The notes: generated from the letters alone by a model not told the origin. DNA of 64,000 nucleotides from Moorena bouillonii PNG (GCF_001942495.1 NZ_MKZS01000001.1:7843667-7907666), one strand, 5' to 3'; positions 10,120 through 19,450 are shown, counted from the stretch's first letter. Translations and numbers: made by a program.

Positions 10120-10359
10120 ATGAAAAATAAAGTCATAGATGTGACAGATCTAAGTCCGAAACAGATTGCTATGCTTGAAGAAATTATTGCTGCTTTTAAG
10201 GCGGTTTCTCAACAGAATAGTTTTTCACAAGATATAAGTAAAAAAGAATACAAAGAGAAAGAAGACTTGAAGCAACTTCATCAAGAGTTTGATTGGTTGG
10301 TTGCTGACCTTGGTGTAAAAGAACCACTTACTAGAAGTAATGTCTATGGCATCGAATAA
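10120..10359 (+). CDS. Small antitoxin-like protein (VapB type)
   Basis: 79 residues, acidic and Lys-rich (KEYKEKEDLKQLHQEFDWLV). It is preceded by GAGGAAAA about 10 bases before the ATG. Its stop (10357-10359) overlaps the start of a PIN-domain toxin remnant at 10346, the usual arrangement of vapBC pairs. The protein family itself is not one I can name, so the antitoxin call rests on size and context. With the toxin broken, this would be an orphan antitoxin. Confidence 0.55.
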   Translation: MKNKVIDVTDLSPKQIAMLEEIIAAFKAVSQQNSFSQDISKKEYKEKEDLKQLHQEFDWLVADLGVKEPLTRSNVYGIE

Positions 10360-10492
10360 GAAAATAAAACGGTATTTAGACACTAACATTCTGGTATATT
10401 AAATTGATTTAAGTAAGGATAATAGGCAAAAACATCGGGCAGCTTTATAAATTTTAAGACCTAGTCAAAGAGAAGTTATCTGTCTGTATTAT
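10346..10492 (+). pseudogene. VapC-like PIN toxin remnant
   Basis: The ATG overlaps the end of the antitoxin gene by 14 bases. The reading begins with KRYLDTNILVY, the PIN-domain start with its conserved Asp, then meets TAA at 10400-10402 and again at 10448-10450. Between and after the stops, recognisable sequence continues (KDNRQKHRAAL, ILRPSQREVI). The rest of the domain is missing and replaced by a palindromic repeat. It was formerly a ribonuclease toxin and is now inactive. Confidence 0.7.
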
Positions 10493-10586
10493 CAGTGCGA
10501 TCGCCGCTCTTGTAGGGTGCGTTAGCGGTAGCGTAACGCACCATCTACAAATTTAAACCGAACCTGAATCTAAAAGCCAAAGGAAC

Positions 10587-10754
10587 ATGAAACAACAACT
10601 ATAAAAACGTTTATCCGAACTCAAAACCGAATTTGCATCATGACAAAAACTTCTAACCGATTTAGAAACCAAACAAGCTAATGTTCGTAAAACCTTACTC
10701 CCCATCCAAGGAGCAATTCCAAAAGAGCAATCTTTAATCAGAGTAGAGCAATGA
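10587..10754 (+). pseudogene. Broken small coiled-coil protein gene, copy 2
   Basis: The start MKQQL is followed by TAA (10602-10604), then KRLSELKTEFAS, TGA (10641-10643), and QKLLTDLETKQANVRKTLL. The copies at 9990 and 11655 have GAG/GAA at the first stop position, and the 11655 copy has GGA at the second. So both stops are explained by single G-to-T changes. The reading runs into the start of the Uma2 gene at 10751. Confidence 0.75.
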
Positions 10755-11302
10755 TTACCTTAGCTAAATGGTCAATTGAAGACTATCATCACATGATTGC
10801 AGCAGGTATCCTCAGTGAGCGTCATGTGGAATTACTAGAGGGAAAAATTATTGAAATGTCACCAGAGGGACCATTGCATCGGAAAATCAACGATTCTATG
10901 GCAGACTATTTGCGGGAAAAGCTCCGAGGTTGCGCCAAAATCTACGAATCACATCCAGTTACCCTTCCTGATTCTGAACCAGAACCAGATATTGCTGTTG
11001 TTAAATTGCCAGTTTCATTGTATGACAATCGTCACCCTTCTGCCGAGGAAATTTACTTATTGATAGAAATATCTGACACTACCTTGGAAAAAGACTTAGA
11101 ACAGAAGCGAATTGCCTATGCTCATGCTGGTATATTAGAATATTGGGTTGTAGATTTAAAAGCTCAACAACTGATCGTGTTTCAGCAACCATCAGGGGAT
11201 AGTTATCAAATCAAACAAACCAAAGCCTATGGAACTTTGTATCCAGTTGCTTTTCCCCATGTTGAAGTGTCAGTGGAAAAGTTAATATCAAAAACTATCT
11301 GA
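10751..11302 (+). CDS. Uma2-family (DUF820) restriction-endonuclease-like protein
   Basis: 183 residues, the normal size of this very abundant cyanobacterial family. Visible signatures are the N-terminal HVELLEGKIIEMSPEG, the central PVTLPDSEPEPDIAVV and LLIEISDTTLEKDLEQKRIA, and the C-terminal YWVVDL. The D, E and K residues form a PD-(D/E)XK nuclease-like site. The cellular role of the family is not settled. It lies in the decayed island between the eCIS genes and is intact. Confidence 0.9.
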   Translation: MITLAKWSIEDYHHMIAAGILSERHVELLEGKIIEMSPEGPLHRKINDSMADYLREKLRGCAKIYESHPVTLPDSEPEPDIAVVKLPVSLYDNRHPSAEEIYLLIEISDTTLEKDLEQKRIAYAHAGILEYWVVDLKAQQLIVFQQPSGDSYQIKQTKAYGTLYPVAFPHVEVSVEKLISKTI

Positions 11303-11339
11303 TATATAGCAATTCTCATAGCTATGAGATATACAATTT

Positions 11340-11592
11340 ATGGATTGTAGGGAACAGGGAACAGGGAACAGGGAACAGGGAATACAGAAGAGGGAATAGA
11401 GAAGAGGGATGCGCTGCATCAAAACAGGGAATCAACGTCAAAGAAGACTGTACCTCATAACTGCGATAAACGCTATAATATACTATAGCGGTTTTAATAG
11501 TAACGAAGTACAGAGGATTTTTTACCACTTCCGACTTCCCTCTTCTTTCTTCCCTACTCCCTACTCCCTACTCCCTACTCCCTAAAACCCAA
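11340..11592. repeat. Dispersed repeat with embedded minisatellites
   Basis: Contains gggaacaggg units at 11349-11384, a tatagcggtttt..gaagtacag segment at about 11484-11515, then ctactcc units (about 11555-11583) followed by aaaacccaataatttgcacctcac. The same order (tatagcggt, gaggtacac, minisatellite, aaaaccca, gcacctcac) recurs near 12370-12600, 22070-22190 and 24230-24270. It is non-coding. Confidence 0.65.
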
Positions 11593-11654
11593 TAATTTGC
11601 ACCTCACCCAATTTAAAACTGCTGTATTGTAACCCATCCTCGTCAACAAGGAAC

Positions 11655-11897
11655 ATGAAAGAACAACTAGAAAAACGCCTAAACCAACTAAAAGCCGAAT
11701 TTGCATCAGGACAAAAAGTCCTAGCCGATTTAGAAGCCAAACAAGCAAATGTTCGTGAAACATTACTCCGCATCCAAGGAGCAATTCAGGTATTATAAGA
11801 AGAGCTAACTAAACAGAATAGTGCTACCTCTAAATCAGACAATTTGCAAGGATTAGAAACCGAGGCTTTAGCAACACACCCTCAGAACAAGGATTAA
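11655..11897 (+). pseudogene. Small coiled-coil protein gene, copy 3, with one in-frame stop
   Basis: It starts MKEQLEKRLNQLKAEFASG with a GGAAC sequence just upstream and reads 47 codons to TAA at 11796-11798. After this the same frame continues for 32 open codons (EELTKQNSATSKSDNLQ) to a second TAA at 11895-11897. I recall proteins of this type reading GAIQVLEEEL, so the first TAA probably replaced a GAA. It is a helical, heptad-like protein. Similar small proteins are common in cyanobacteria; their function is unknown to me. A 47-residue product may still be made. Confidence 0.65.
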
Positions 11898-12021
11898 ATG
11901 CTGTAGGATCAGGGATGAAGATATTTTATAGATTTCTGTGAGCGAAACCGTCTACATTGAAACCAGTATAATAGGATTTATCCACTATTTGTACACCTTA
12001 TGAATTAATGGTAGAATAAAA

Positions 12022-12216
12022 ATGTGGAGAGATTAAATTCTAGAAGAGATCTACAGAATTCGAGAGGAACACGCTAGAACTTTCAATTACGATTTGAAAG
12101 CCATCTGTGATGACTTACGGAAACGACAAACGGCAAGCAACAGAAAAATTATTTCCAAACCCCTTAGGCGACCGGATTTACCTTTAATGTCCCAAGAAGG
12201 CTCACGCTCTATCTGA
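12022..12216 (+). pseudogene. Small conserved cyanobacterial protein gene with stop at codon 5
   Basis: ATG at 12022 gives MWRD and then TAA (12034-12036). The same frame then gives ILEEIYRIREEHARTFNYDL and AICDDLRKRQTASNRKI, ending at TGA 12214-12216. The EEIxRIREEHAxxFNYDLxAI pattern is typical of a small antitoxin-like protein family found in many cyanobacteria. The start context and the stop mark it as degraded. Re-initiation downstream would give only a truncated product. Confidence 0.6.
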
Positions 12217-12359
12217 TAGGAAAGCATAGTCGATTGCAGCTCAGGCTGTGCAATAGCATCAACAAAAACCCAGAAAGCCAAAAAATGGCTTATGCCTTCC
12301 CATTATTGCGCTGTAGCTACCCTGCGGGAAGCTGCTCAACGAGCATCATAGGTACACGC

Positions 12360-12600
12360 TCCATTGTACCTGATATAGCGGTCTTCAAATGGGCACGAAT
12401 TCCCTGTTCCCTGTCCCCAACTTTTGTAAGAAGTCTACTCTAACGTTTATCGTAGCTATGAGGTACACATTATTTTTTACCTCTTCCCTATTCCCTATTC
12501 CCTATTCCCTATTCCCTATTCCCTGCTCCCTGCTCCCTGCTCCCTGCTCCCTGCTCCCTAAAACCCAGAAATTTGTACCTCACAAGTCGTAGAATTGCTA
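12360..12600. repeat. Dispersed repeat with ccctattccctgctccctg minisatellite
   Basis: Another member of the tatagcggt..gaggtacac..aaaaccca..gtacctcac family, with long runs of attccct and gctccct units at about 12484-12560. It ends directly upstream of the second baseplate gene, so that gene's leader is repeat-derived. Confidence 0.7.
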
Positions 12601-12604
12601 TATC

Positions 12605-14827
12605 ATGACTAAAAACCTTACCATCTCCAACGCCCCCCCAGAAAATCCTGGCATGAATTTCGCCTTATTGCGACAAGAAGGAATCAAGCACATCGAACGC
12701 CTAGGGGGGAAACTGTGGACAGACTACAATACCCACGATCCCGGTATTACTATCCTAGAACAACTTTGCTATGCCATCACGGATTTAAGCTATCGCCTTG
12801 ACTTCGAGATGAAAGACTTGCTTGCGCCTGCTCCTAAAGAAAATAGGAAACAGTTTTTCACCGCCAGAGAAATCCTCACCGTTAATCCCCTCACAATTAA
12901 TGATTATCGCAAACTGCTAATCGACATCGATGGTGTTAAAAATGCATGGGTTAAACCCATTAAGAATTCACAACCCCCAATTTATTACGATTCCCTTCTT
13001 CATACCTTAACTTTTGAAGCTTCTAAACGCACTCAGCAAGTCAACTTAAATGGACTTTATCGGGTACTAATCGAAAAAGACAAAAATGTCTCTGACGAAG
13101 GGAGTCTCATCGAAAAAGTAAAATCTAAACTTAATCAGCATCGAAATTTGTGTGAAGATTTTGCTTCAGTCGAAATTTTACCCATTGAAGAAATCACCAT
13201 CAAAGCCGAGATGGAAATTGAAGAAGGATTTGAGGTGAATGAATTAATGGCACAGATATATTTGGACTTAGATAATTTTATTTCTCCTCACCTACAATTT
13301 TTAACCTTAAAAGAACTACTGGATCAAGGCAAAACTCCTGAAGCAATCTTTGATGGTGTCCCCCTGGAACATGGCTTCATTGACGATGAAAAACTTGATA
13401 GTTTTATCAAGAAAGACCAACTGCACACCTCTGACATAATTCGGATTATTTTAGATATTCCAGGGATAAAAACTGTTATAATAATTACTATTTCAAGCGA
13501 CAATTCATCTGAATTAGAAGAAACGGCGTTAGCATTAGAGCCTAATCTAACACCCCAACTCAAAGATATAGATGGCTTGACAAGTAACATTACCTTTTAC
13601 AAAGGACAAATTCCGTGCAATCTGAACCTGAATAAAGCTAAAATTTATCTGAAATCCTTACAACAAAAAAACACAAAAACATCATCAAGCACACAAACAA
13701 AAGATATCCCCATCCCAGTGGGACAATACCGAGAATTATCTGACTATGAATCAATCCAAAATGATTTTCCTGCTACTTACGGTATTGGAGAAATAGGTTT
13801 ACCGGCTTCCGCATCTCCCAAACGCAAGGCTCAAGCCAAGCAGCTACAAGCTTATTTAATGTTTTTTGACCAACTTTTAGCTAACTATTTTGCTCAATTA
13901 GATCATGCTAAAGATTTATTCTCTTTTCAAACTAAGAACAATACAACCTACTTTTACCAGGAACTTTATAGCATTCCAGGTGCGCCAGAAATCCTCAACT
14001 TTGAGCAAAATTCACCAGAAGATCAATGGAATGATATTGATAAGATAATAAAAAACCGTTTCCTAGATCATTTAATGGCACAGTTTTGTGAAAAGTTCAC
14101 AGATTATTCTTTACTTTTATATGAATCAATTCTGGATGAAAAACTGATTGATGATAAAATTAGTTTCTTACAAAATTATCCCCAAATTAGCGCTGGGAGG
14201 GGTAAAGCCTTTAATTACACTGATTCCAGTCAGGTTTGGGATACAGAAAACGTATCGGGACTAAAACAAAGAATTTGTAGTTTACTAGGAATTCCTTACC
14301 ATCGAAAAACTTTGGCTCTCTGCAATGAATCGGATGAAACCGAAGGTTTCCATATAGTCGAACATATTTTACTTCGTCCTCGCAGCAGTAACGACCCCGA
14401 CTCAGACGAGAATTTTTCAGAATTTAAATCAAACACAGATTCAAACACAGATTCAAACACAATAGATCCTTACTCTTTCCAACTCAGTTTTGTATTCCCT
14501 GATTGGCTGCCTCGCTTTCGAGAAAAAAACTTTAAACAGCTAATTTATAACATTATCAGTGCGGAAATACCAGCCCATATAACTCCTTATTTCCACTGGT
14601 TAAATAAAACAAAAATGCGAAAGTTTGAAACGGCTTACACTCACTGGTTAAATACAATTGTAGATAAAAATGCGACACCTGATACTCTTAAGAGTACGAC
14701 TAATAACCTAATAGAAGCCTTAGAAATTGGTCGTGTTGGTATAACATCATTTAGCGTCCTTGGATATATGACTATCCGTTCTAATGATCTAAATGTACAC
14801 ACAGACACAGATTTTAGAGTGATTTAA
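12605..14827 (+). CDS. Second eCIS baseplate J-like protein
   Basis: 740 residues. The N-terminal block MNFALLRQEGIKHIERLGGK, then LWTDYNTHDPGITILEQLCY and AITDLSYRLDF, is the characteristic start of one of the two J-like baseplate proteins in extracellular contractile injection systems. A second conserved area is IGEIGLPASASPKRKAQAKQ, followed by LQAYLMFFDQLLANYFAQL. The C-terminal region has HIVEHILLRPR and FQLSFVFPDWLPRF. It would sit in the baseplate wedge joining sheath to spike. It is intact, unlike the first baseplate gene. The tape-measure gene follows after 9 bases, so the two are co-transcribed. No strong Shine-Dalgarno is visible upstream of the ATG, since the leader is a repeat. 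Confidence 0.8.
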   Translation: MTKNLTISNAPPENPGMNFALLRQEGIKHIERLGGKLWTDYNTHDPGITILEQLCYAITDLSYRLDFEMKDLLAPAPKENRKQFFTAREILTVNPLTINDYRKLLIDIDGVKNAWVKPIKNSQPPIYYDSLLHTLTFEASKRTQQVNLNGLYRVLIEKDKNVSDEGSLIEKVKSKLNQHRNLCEDFASVEILPIEEITIKAEMEIEEGFEVNELMAQIYLDLDNFISPHLQFLTLKELLDQGKTPEAIFDGVPLEHGFIDDEKLDSFIKKDQLHTSDIIRIILDIPGIKTVIIITISSDNSSELEETALALEPNLTPQLKDIDGLTSNITFYKGQIPCNLNLNKAKIYLKSLQQKNTKTSSSTQTKDIPIPVGQYRELSDYESIQNDFPATYGIGEIGLPASASPKRKAQAKQLQAYLMFFDQLLANYFAQLDHAKDLFSFQTKNNTTYFYQELYSIPGAPEILNFEQNSPEDQWNDIDKIIKNRFLDHLMAQFCEKFTDYSLLLYESILDEKLIDDKISFLQNYPQISAGRGKAFNYTDSSQVWDTENVSGLKQRICSLLGIPYHRKTLALCNESDETEGFHIVEHILLRPRSSNDPDSDENFSEFKSNTDSNTDSNTIDPYSFQLSFVFPDWLPRFREKNFKQLIYNIISAEIPAHITPYFHWLNKTKMRKFETAYTHWLNTIVDKNATPDTLKSTTNNLIEALEIGRVGITSFSVLGYMTIRSNDLNVHTDTDFRVI

Positions 14828-14836
14828 TTAAAGCCT

Positions 14837-17836
14837 TTGGAAGTGAAGCAACAACGACATATTATCAAAAAACAGATTATAGAACTTAATTTAAGTTCAC
14901 AGCAAGGTGCTTTTGAACTGCAAAATGAGGTAAGTAGACTATATCGCTATAAAGTCCTCCCCCTGATTGATAATTTATTTAATCAGTTCAGCGATTTAGA
15001 TACAATACATCGAATTAATACCCTAGAAATAGACCTAGGCAATATCGATATCAATAATCTAGAACAGGAATTGATTGACAAAATCATAGAACAAATTCAA
15101 CAGCAATTAGGAGAACAAATTAGCCACTCAACTTCCAGTTTTTCAACACAGCCACAACCTAAGACTGAGTTGGGTGAGTCTTCACCACTGCTTGCTAGAA
15201 CAGAGGGAGAGACGGGGGAAAATATAGAAGTAAATAAAATTACCTCTGTAAGTTCAACGAGCTATCAAAGACTATCTGATCAAATTGGCAAATCAGAGAT
15301 TGCTAGTAAAAGAGCTTTACAACTAGAGGTTTTTAGCTACTTTATCCAAACAGGGATGCTACCCTGGTGGGCAGAAAACTTAAGTAAACAAGAGCTAGAA
15401 GACTATTGCGATCGCCTGATCACCAATTCCCCAAATCAGGTCAAGTCTATTGTTCAGCAAAGCTTAAAAAATCCCAAGCAATTGCAGCGCCTTATTTACC
15501 AATTTTCCGATTCAATACTCCTCAAAATAGCCGGATTGTTGACTGGGGATTCAGTCCCGTTTATTGCCGACTATAATACAGACATAAAACCGGTCTTGGC
15601 ACAGCTAGAGCAGACGAGAAATATTCCGGCAGCCAAATTGCGATTAGAAATATGGCAAGGAATACTTTTCAGTATCTCCTCAAATAGTAATACTCAAGTA
15701 GATAAGCTCAAGTTAATCCAAGAAAATTTATTACACATTGCCACCAGTAATCGGATTAACTATCCTGAGTTTTTAAAGAATCTTGTTGCCAAGATAGAGC
15801 ATCTAGTCAGAGAAGGAAAAGGATTTAAAAGCACACTTCCAGAAATCTTAGATAGAATCCAAATCCCTAGCCAAGAGACACAGTTAATTAGAGCAGAAGC
15901 AAGAGCTTCACAGCTAGAGATTTTAAGGGACTTTATCCAAACCGGTATACTACCGGAAAACTTCAGCAAACAAGAGCTAGAAGACTATTGCGATCGCCTG
16001 CTCACCAATTACCCAAATCAGGTCAAGTCTATTGTTCAGCAAAGTCTAAAAAATCCCAAGCATTTGCAGCGCCTTATTTACCAATTTTCCGATTCAACAC
16101 TCCTCAAAATAGCCGGATTATTTACTGGGGATTCAGTCCCGTTTATTGCCGACTATAATACAGACATAAAACCGGTCTTGGAACAGCTAGAGCAGACGAG
16201 AAATATTCCGGCAGCCAAATTACGATTGGAGAGATGGCAAGGACTATTGTTCAGTATCTGCTCAGATAGTAAGACTCAAGTAGATAAGTTTAGATTAATC
16301 CAAGACAATTTATTACATATTGCCACCAGTAATCGGATTAACTATCCTGATTTTATCAATAGTATTGTTGCCAAGATAGAGCATCTAGTCAGAGCAGGAA
16401 AAGGATTTAAAAGCACACTTCCAGAAATCTTAGATAGAATCCAAATCCCCAGCCAAGAGACACAGTTGATTAGAGCAGAAGCAAGAGCTTCACAACTAGA
16501 GATTTTTAGCGACTTTATCCAAACAGGTATACTCCCCGAAAATGTCAGCAAACAAGAGCTAGAACAATATTGCGATCGCCTGATCACCAATTCCCCAAAT
16601 CAGATCAAGTCTATTGTTAAGCTTTGCTTCAAAAATCCCAAGCAATTGCAGGGTGTTATTTACCAATTTTCCGATTCAACACTCCTCAAAATAGCCGGAT
16701 TATTTACTGGGGATTCAGTCCAGTTTATTGCCGACTATAATACAGACATAAAACCGGTTTTGGAACAGCTAGAGCAGACCATAAATATTCCAGCAGCCAA
16801 ATTGCGATTGGAGAGATGGCAAGGAATACTTTTCAGTATCTCCTCAGAGAGTAAGACTAAAGTAGATAACTTCAAGTTAATCGAAGACAATTTATTACAT
16901 ATTGCCACTAGTAATCGGATTAACTATCCTGAGTTTTTAAAGAATATTGTTGCCAAGATAGAGCATCTAGTCAGACAAGGAAAAAGATTTAAAAGTCAAC
17001 TTCCAGAAATCTTAGATAGAATCCAAATTCCTAGCCAAGAGACACAGTTGATTAAAGAAAGGGAACAACTGGAACACCTATTAATGGAATTGCAACACCT
17101 TGATTTCAATAGCCAGATATTACCCCAACATAAACAGCAAATTAATCAACTTAAGACTGAAATAGAAATATTACTAAATGAAATCAATAATCCTGCCCAA
17201 GTCCAAAGGTCATCAGACCTGATTACACGCTTCAAACAACTACAGAAAAGTATTCAAACTCTTAAACTCAACATCCAACAAGAACTCAAGTCTAATCAAA
17301 CCAGATTTCCAGATACTGTCAATACTTTTAGTGACTCTGATGAAATCTATATTTACAATGGGGGATTAATTTTGCTATGGCCATTTCTGACTCGCTTCTT
17401 TGTCAAAATAGGATTGGTACAAGATAAGATTTTTATTAATACCATATCTGCTGAACGAGCAGCCCTTTTACTCCAGTATTTAGTTGATAACTCAACAGAA
17501 ATACCAGAACACAGTTTACCTCTTAATAAAATACTATGCGGTATAGATTTATTAGAACCTATAGACACCAATTTAGAAATCACCCCACAAGAACGAGCAG
17601 AATGTGAAAACTTATTATATGCTGTGATTCAAAATTGGTCTATTTTGAAAAATACATCAATAGAAGGATTTAGAAAAGCTTTTTTGCAGAGAAACGGTAT
17701 TGTGAGAGTTCGTGATGGTAGTTGGCTGCTACAGGTTGAACGTGAAACCTACGATATTTTACTAGATAGAATTCCTTGGAGCATACGAGTTGTTAAGCTG
17801 CCGTGGATGGATAATATTTTATATGTAGAGTGGTAA
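14837..17836 (+). CDS. Contractile injection system tape-measure protein with triple internal repeat
   Basis: 999 residues from TTG 14837; GTG at 14843 is an alternative start. The N-terminus (HIIKKQIIELNL and INTLEIDLGNID) and the C-terminal 150 residues (GGLILLWPFLTRFF, LNKILCGIDLLEPID, NWSILKNTSIEGFR, ETYDILLDRIPWSI, then VEW at the end) match the conserved ends of the eCIS tape-measure family. Such proteins fill the tube lumen and set particle length. The centre has three tandem repeats of about 195 residues (residues 163-359, 360-553 and 554 to about 740), each beginning with an (F/Y/D)FIQTG segment and containing a KQELExYCDRL motif and LPEILDRIQIPSQETQLI. A coiled coil follows (about 735-820). 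It is translationally close to the preceding gene. The downstream ATPase and cap genes expected in eCIS loci are absent here. Confidence 0.88.
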   Translation: MEVKQQRHIIKKQIIELNLSSQQGAFELQNEVSRLYRYKVLPLIDNLFNQFSDLDTIHRINTLEIDLGNIDINNLEQELIDKIIEQIQQQLGEQISHSTSSFSTQPQPKTELGESSPLLARTEGETGENIEVNKITSVSSTSYQRLSDQIGKSEIASKRALQLEVFSYFIQTGMLPWWAENLSKQELEDYCDRLITNSPNQVKSIVQQSLKNPKQLQRLIYQFSDSILLKIAGLLTGDSVPFIADYNTDIKPVLAQLEQTRNIPAAKLRLEIWQGILFSISSNSNTQVDKLKLIQENLLHIATSNRINYPEFLKNLVAKIEHLVREGKGFKSTLPEILDRIQIPSQETQLIRAEARASQLEILRDFIQTGILPENFSKQELEDYCDRLLTNYPNQVKSIVQQSLKNPKHLQRLIYQFSDSTLLKIAGLFTGDSVPFIADYNTDIKPVLEQLEQTRNIPAAKLRLERWQGLLFSICSDSKTQVDKFRLIQDNLLHIATSNRINYPDFINSIVAKIEHLVRAGKGFKSTLPEILDRIQIPSQETQLIRAEARASQLEIFSDFIQTGILPENVSKQELEQYCDRLITNSPNQIKSIVKLCFKNPKQLQGVIYQFSDSTLLKIAGLFTGDSVQFIADYNTDIKPVLEQLEQTINIPAAKLRLERWQGILFSISSESKTKVDNFKLIEDNLLHIATSNRINYPEFLKNIVAKIEHLVRQGKRFKSQLPEILDRIQIPSQETQLIKEREQLEHLLMELQHLDFNSQILPQHKQQINQLKTEIEILLNEINNPAQVQRSSDLITRFKQLQKSIQTLKLNIQQELKSNQTRFPDTVNTFSDSDEIYIYNGGLILLWPFLTRFFVKIGLVQDKIFINTISAERAALLLQYLVDNSTEIPEHSLPLNKILCGIDLLEPIDTNLEITPQERAECENLLYAVIQNWSILKNTSIEGFRKAFLQRNGIVRVRDGSWLLQVERETYDILLDRIPWSIRVVKLPWMDNILYVEW

Positions 17837-17841
17837 GCTGT

Positions 17842-18113
17842 AGGGAACAGGGAACAGGGAATAGGGAACAGGGAACAGGGAATAGGTAATAGGTAATAAC
17901 CAATTTAAATGCGCGACAGCTTAGCAGGGTAGTTAATATCAAACAAATAAGCATTCAGCTGATAGCTGAATGCTTAAAAAGCTGACTAACTTTTACTTTT
18001 TACTAATCAACCTTCAACCTTCAACCTCTTAACCTTCAACCTCTTAACCTTCAACCTCTTAACCTTCAACCTTCAACCTCTTAACCTTCAACCTTCAACC
18101 TCTTAACCTTCAA
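17842..18113. repeat. Minisatellites gggaacaggg and aaccttcaacctctt
   Basis: The gap between the tape-measure gene and pmbA holds two low-complexity arrays: ggga(a/t)cag units at 17842-17900 and (cttcaacctcttaac) units at about 18006-18113. The latter runs into the 3' end of pmbA. Nothing else is seen. Confidence 0.8.
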
Positions 18114-19450
18114 TCCCCAGTAATCGACAAACCATCAACCCAGATTTTTGGACACACTCCACCAGAGGTAAACTCAGGCTCTTTTTCCACATAAATAATG
18201 GATTTCAGCAGTTCCCGAAAATCTCCGGCTACGGTTGCGGAATCAATACTAGTTAATTCTCCTTTATTCACCATCCAACCATCAAAGGGTAGAGAAAAGG
18301 AACCTTCGAGTGCTTTAACTCCCGCATGAAGCGCATTCACCTCATCAATCCAAATCACATTTTCGGCTTGCTCCAAGCTGTATTCTTGTTCAGCAGATTG
18401 ACCAGGAAAAACATGATAGAAATTAGGGCTAACTGTAACTTTTGCCCCCATATTGGCATGACCTGTTGGTTGAGCATTCAGGCGTTTGGCGCTGCCAGCA
18501 CTGTGCAGAAAATTGCTTAACACCCCTTCTGTAATTATCGGTACTCGACGAGTAGGTGTTCCTTCTCCATCAAAATAGACCGGTGCTACATTCTTTGGAT
18601 GTAGCTCATCATCACAAACAGAAAGCAGAGGAGAAGCAATTTGAGTACCTAGAGACTCGGGAGTCGAGAGGCTTTGCTTGTCTAGAATATTCTGAGCATT
18701 AAATAAATTAGAAAAAGCATTCAGTAGACTCAGGAAAGCTTCGGGAGAGAACACTACCCGATATTTTCCGGACTTAACTTTCTCATAGTTCAAGTGACTG
18801 ATGGTTTTCTCAGCAGCTTCTTGCAGACAAGTCTGAATATCCAGAGTTTCTAAACCTTGACTAATCTTATAGGCACCAGCACTACGGGGCTTTTTCCCTT
18901 CTTCCTCAGTTTTGGTATAAAGATAAATGGAAGCCGAGGAACTAGCTTGCTGGCGCAATGCCCCATCACTATTGAGATAAAAGCGCTCAACATCCCGTTG
19001 AGATAGTCCATTGTAAGGAACTCCGGCAATAGCTGAGTGAGCGTCCAGTAACTTTTTCTCTGAATCCAGTAGGGTTTCTACTAATTTAGATACTGGCTGT
19101 TGAGGCACTTGATTATTGGGAATCTCTGGAATCGATACTGTTGACTCAGAGCTAAAGTCTGGGGCGTTTTCCTTCACCCCAAAACTACTCGCCTCATAAG
19201 CGGTTTTTAAGGCTAGTTCCAGCCCAGTTGGGTTGGTATCGGTAGTTGAAGTAATGCCTACTTTCTGGTCTTGATTCCAAACCCGTACAGTTACACCAGA
19301 CCGATTAGATGCCTCAACCTGTTTTGGCTCACCCTGGTCTACTTGAACACCAGCTTCATCTACTGCAGAGCCATAAATATCGAATTTTTCAATTCCCAGG
19401 CGTTTTGCGATCGCATTCGCCGAATCAGCTATCTCATTAATCTTGGTCAT
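18110..19450 (-). CDS. pmbA: TldE/PmbA-family metalloprotease partner
   Basis: 446 residues. It matches the PmbA/TldE family: an N-terminal domain with DIYGSAVDEAGVQVDQGEPK and a C-terminal beta-barrel with GTPTRRVPIITEGVLSNFLH and EGSFSLPFDGWMVNKGE. It works with TldD as a heterodimeric protease that trims modified or unfolded peptides; TldE itself lacks the HExxxH zinc site, as here. The tldD gene lies 183 bases upstream on the same strand, so they probably form a unit. The last codons run into a minisatellite, so the C-terminus (LSITGD) may be near a rearranged edge. Confidence 0.92.
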   Translation of the reverse strand: MTKINEIADSANAIAKRLGIEKFDIYGSAVDEAGVQVDQGEPKQVEASNRSGVTVRVWNQDQKVGITSTTDTNPTGLELALKTAYEASSFGVKENAPDFSSESTVSIPEIPNNQVPQQPVSKLVETLLDSEKKLLDAHSAIAGVPYNGLSQRDVERFYLNSDGALRQQASSSASIYLYTKTEEEGKKPRSAGAYKISQGLETLDIQTCLQEAAEKTISHLNYEKVKSGKYRVVFSPEAFLSLLNAFSNLFNAQNILDKQSLSTPESLGTQIASPLLSVCDDELHPKNVAPVYFDGEGTPTRRVPIITEGVLSNFLHSAGSAKRLNAQPTGHANMGAKVTVSPNFYHVFPGQSAEQEYSLEQAENVIWIDEVNALHAGVKALEGSFSLPFDGWMVNKGELTSIDSATVAGDFRELLKSIIYVEKEPEFTSGGVCPKIWVDGLSITGD

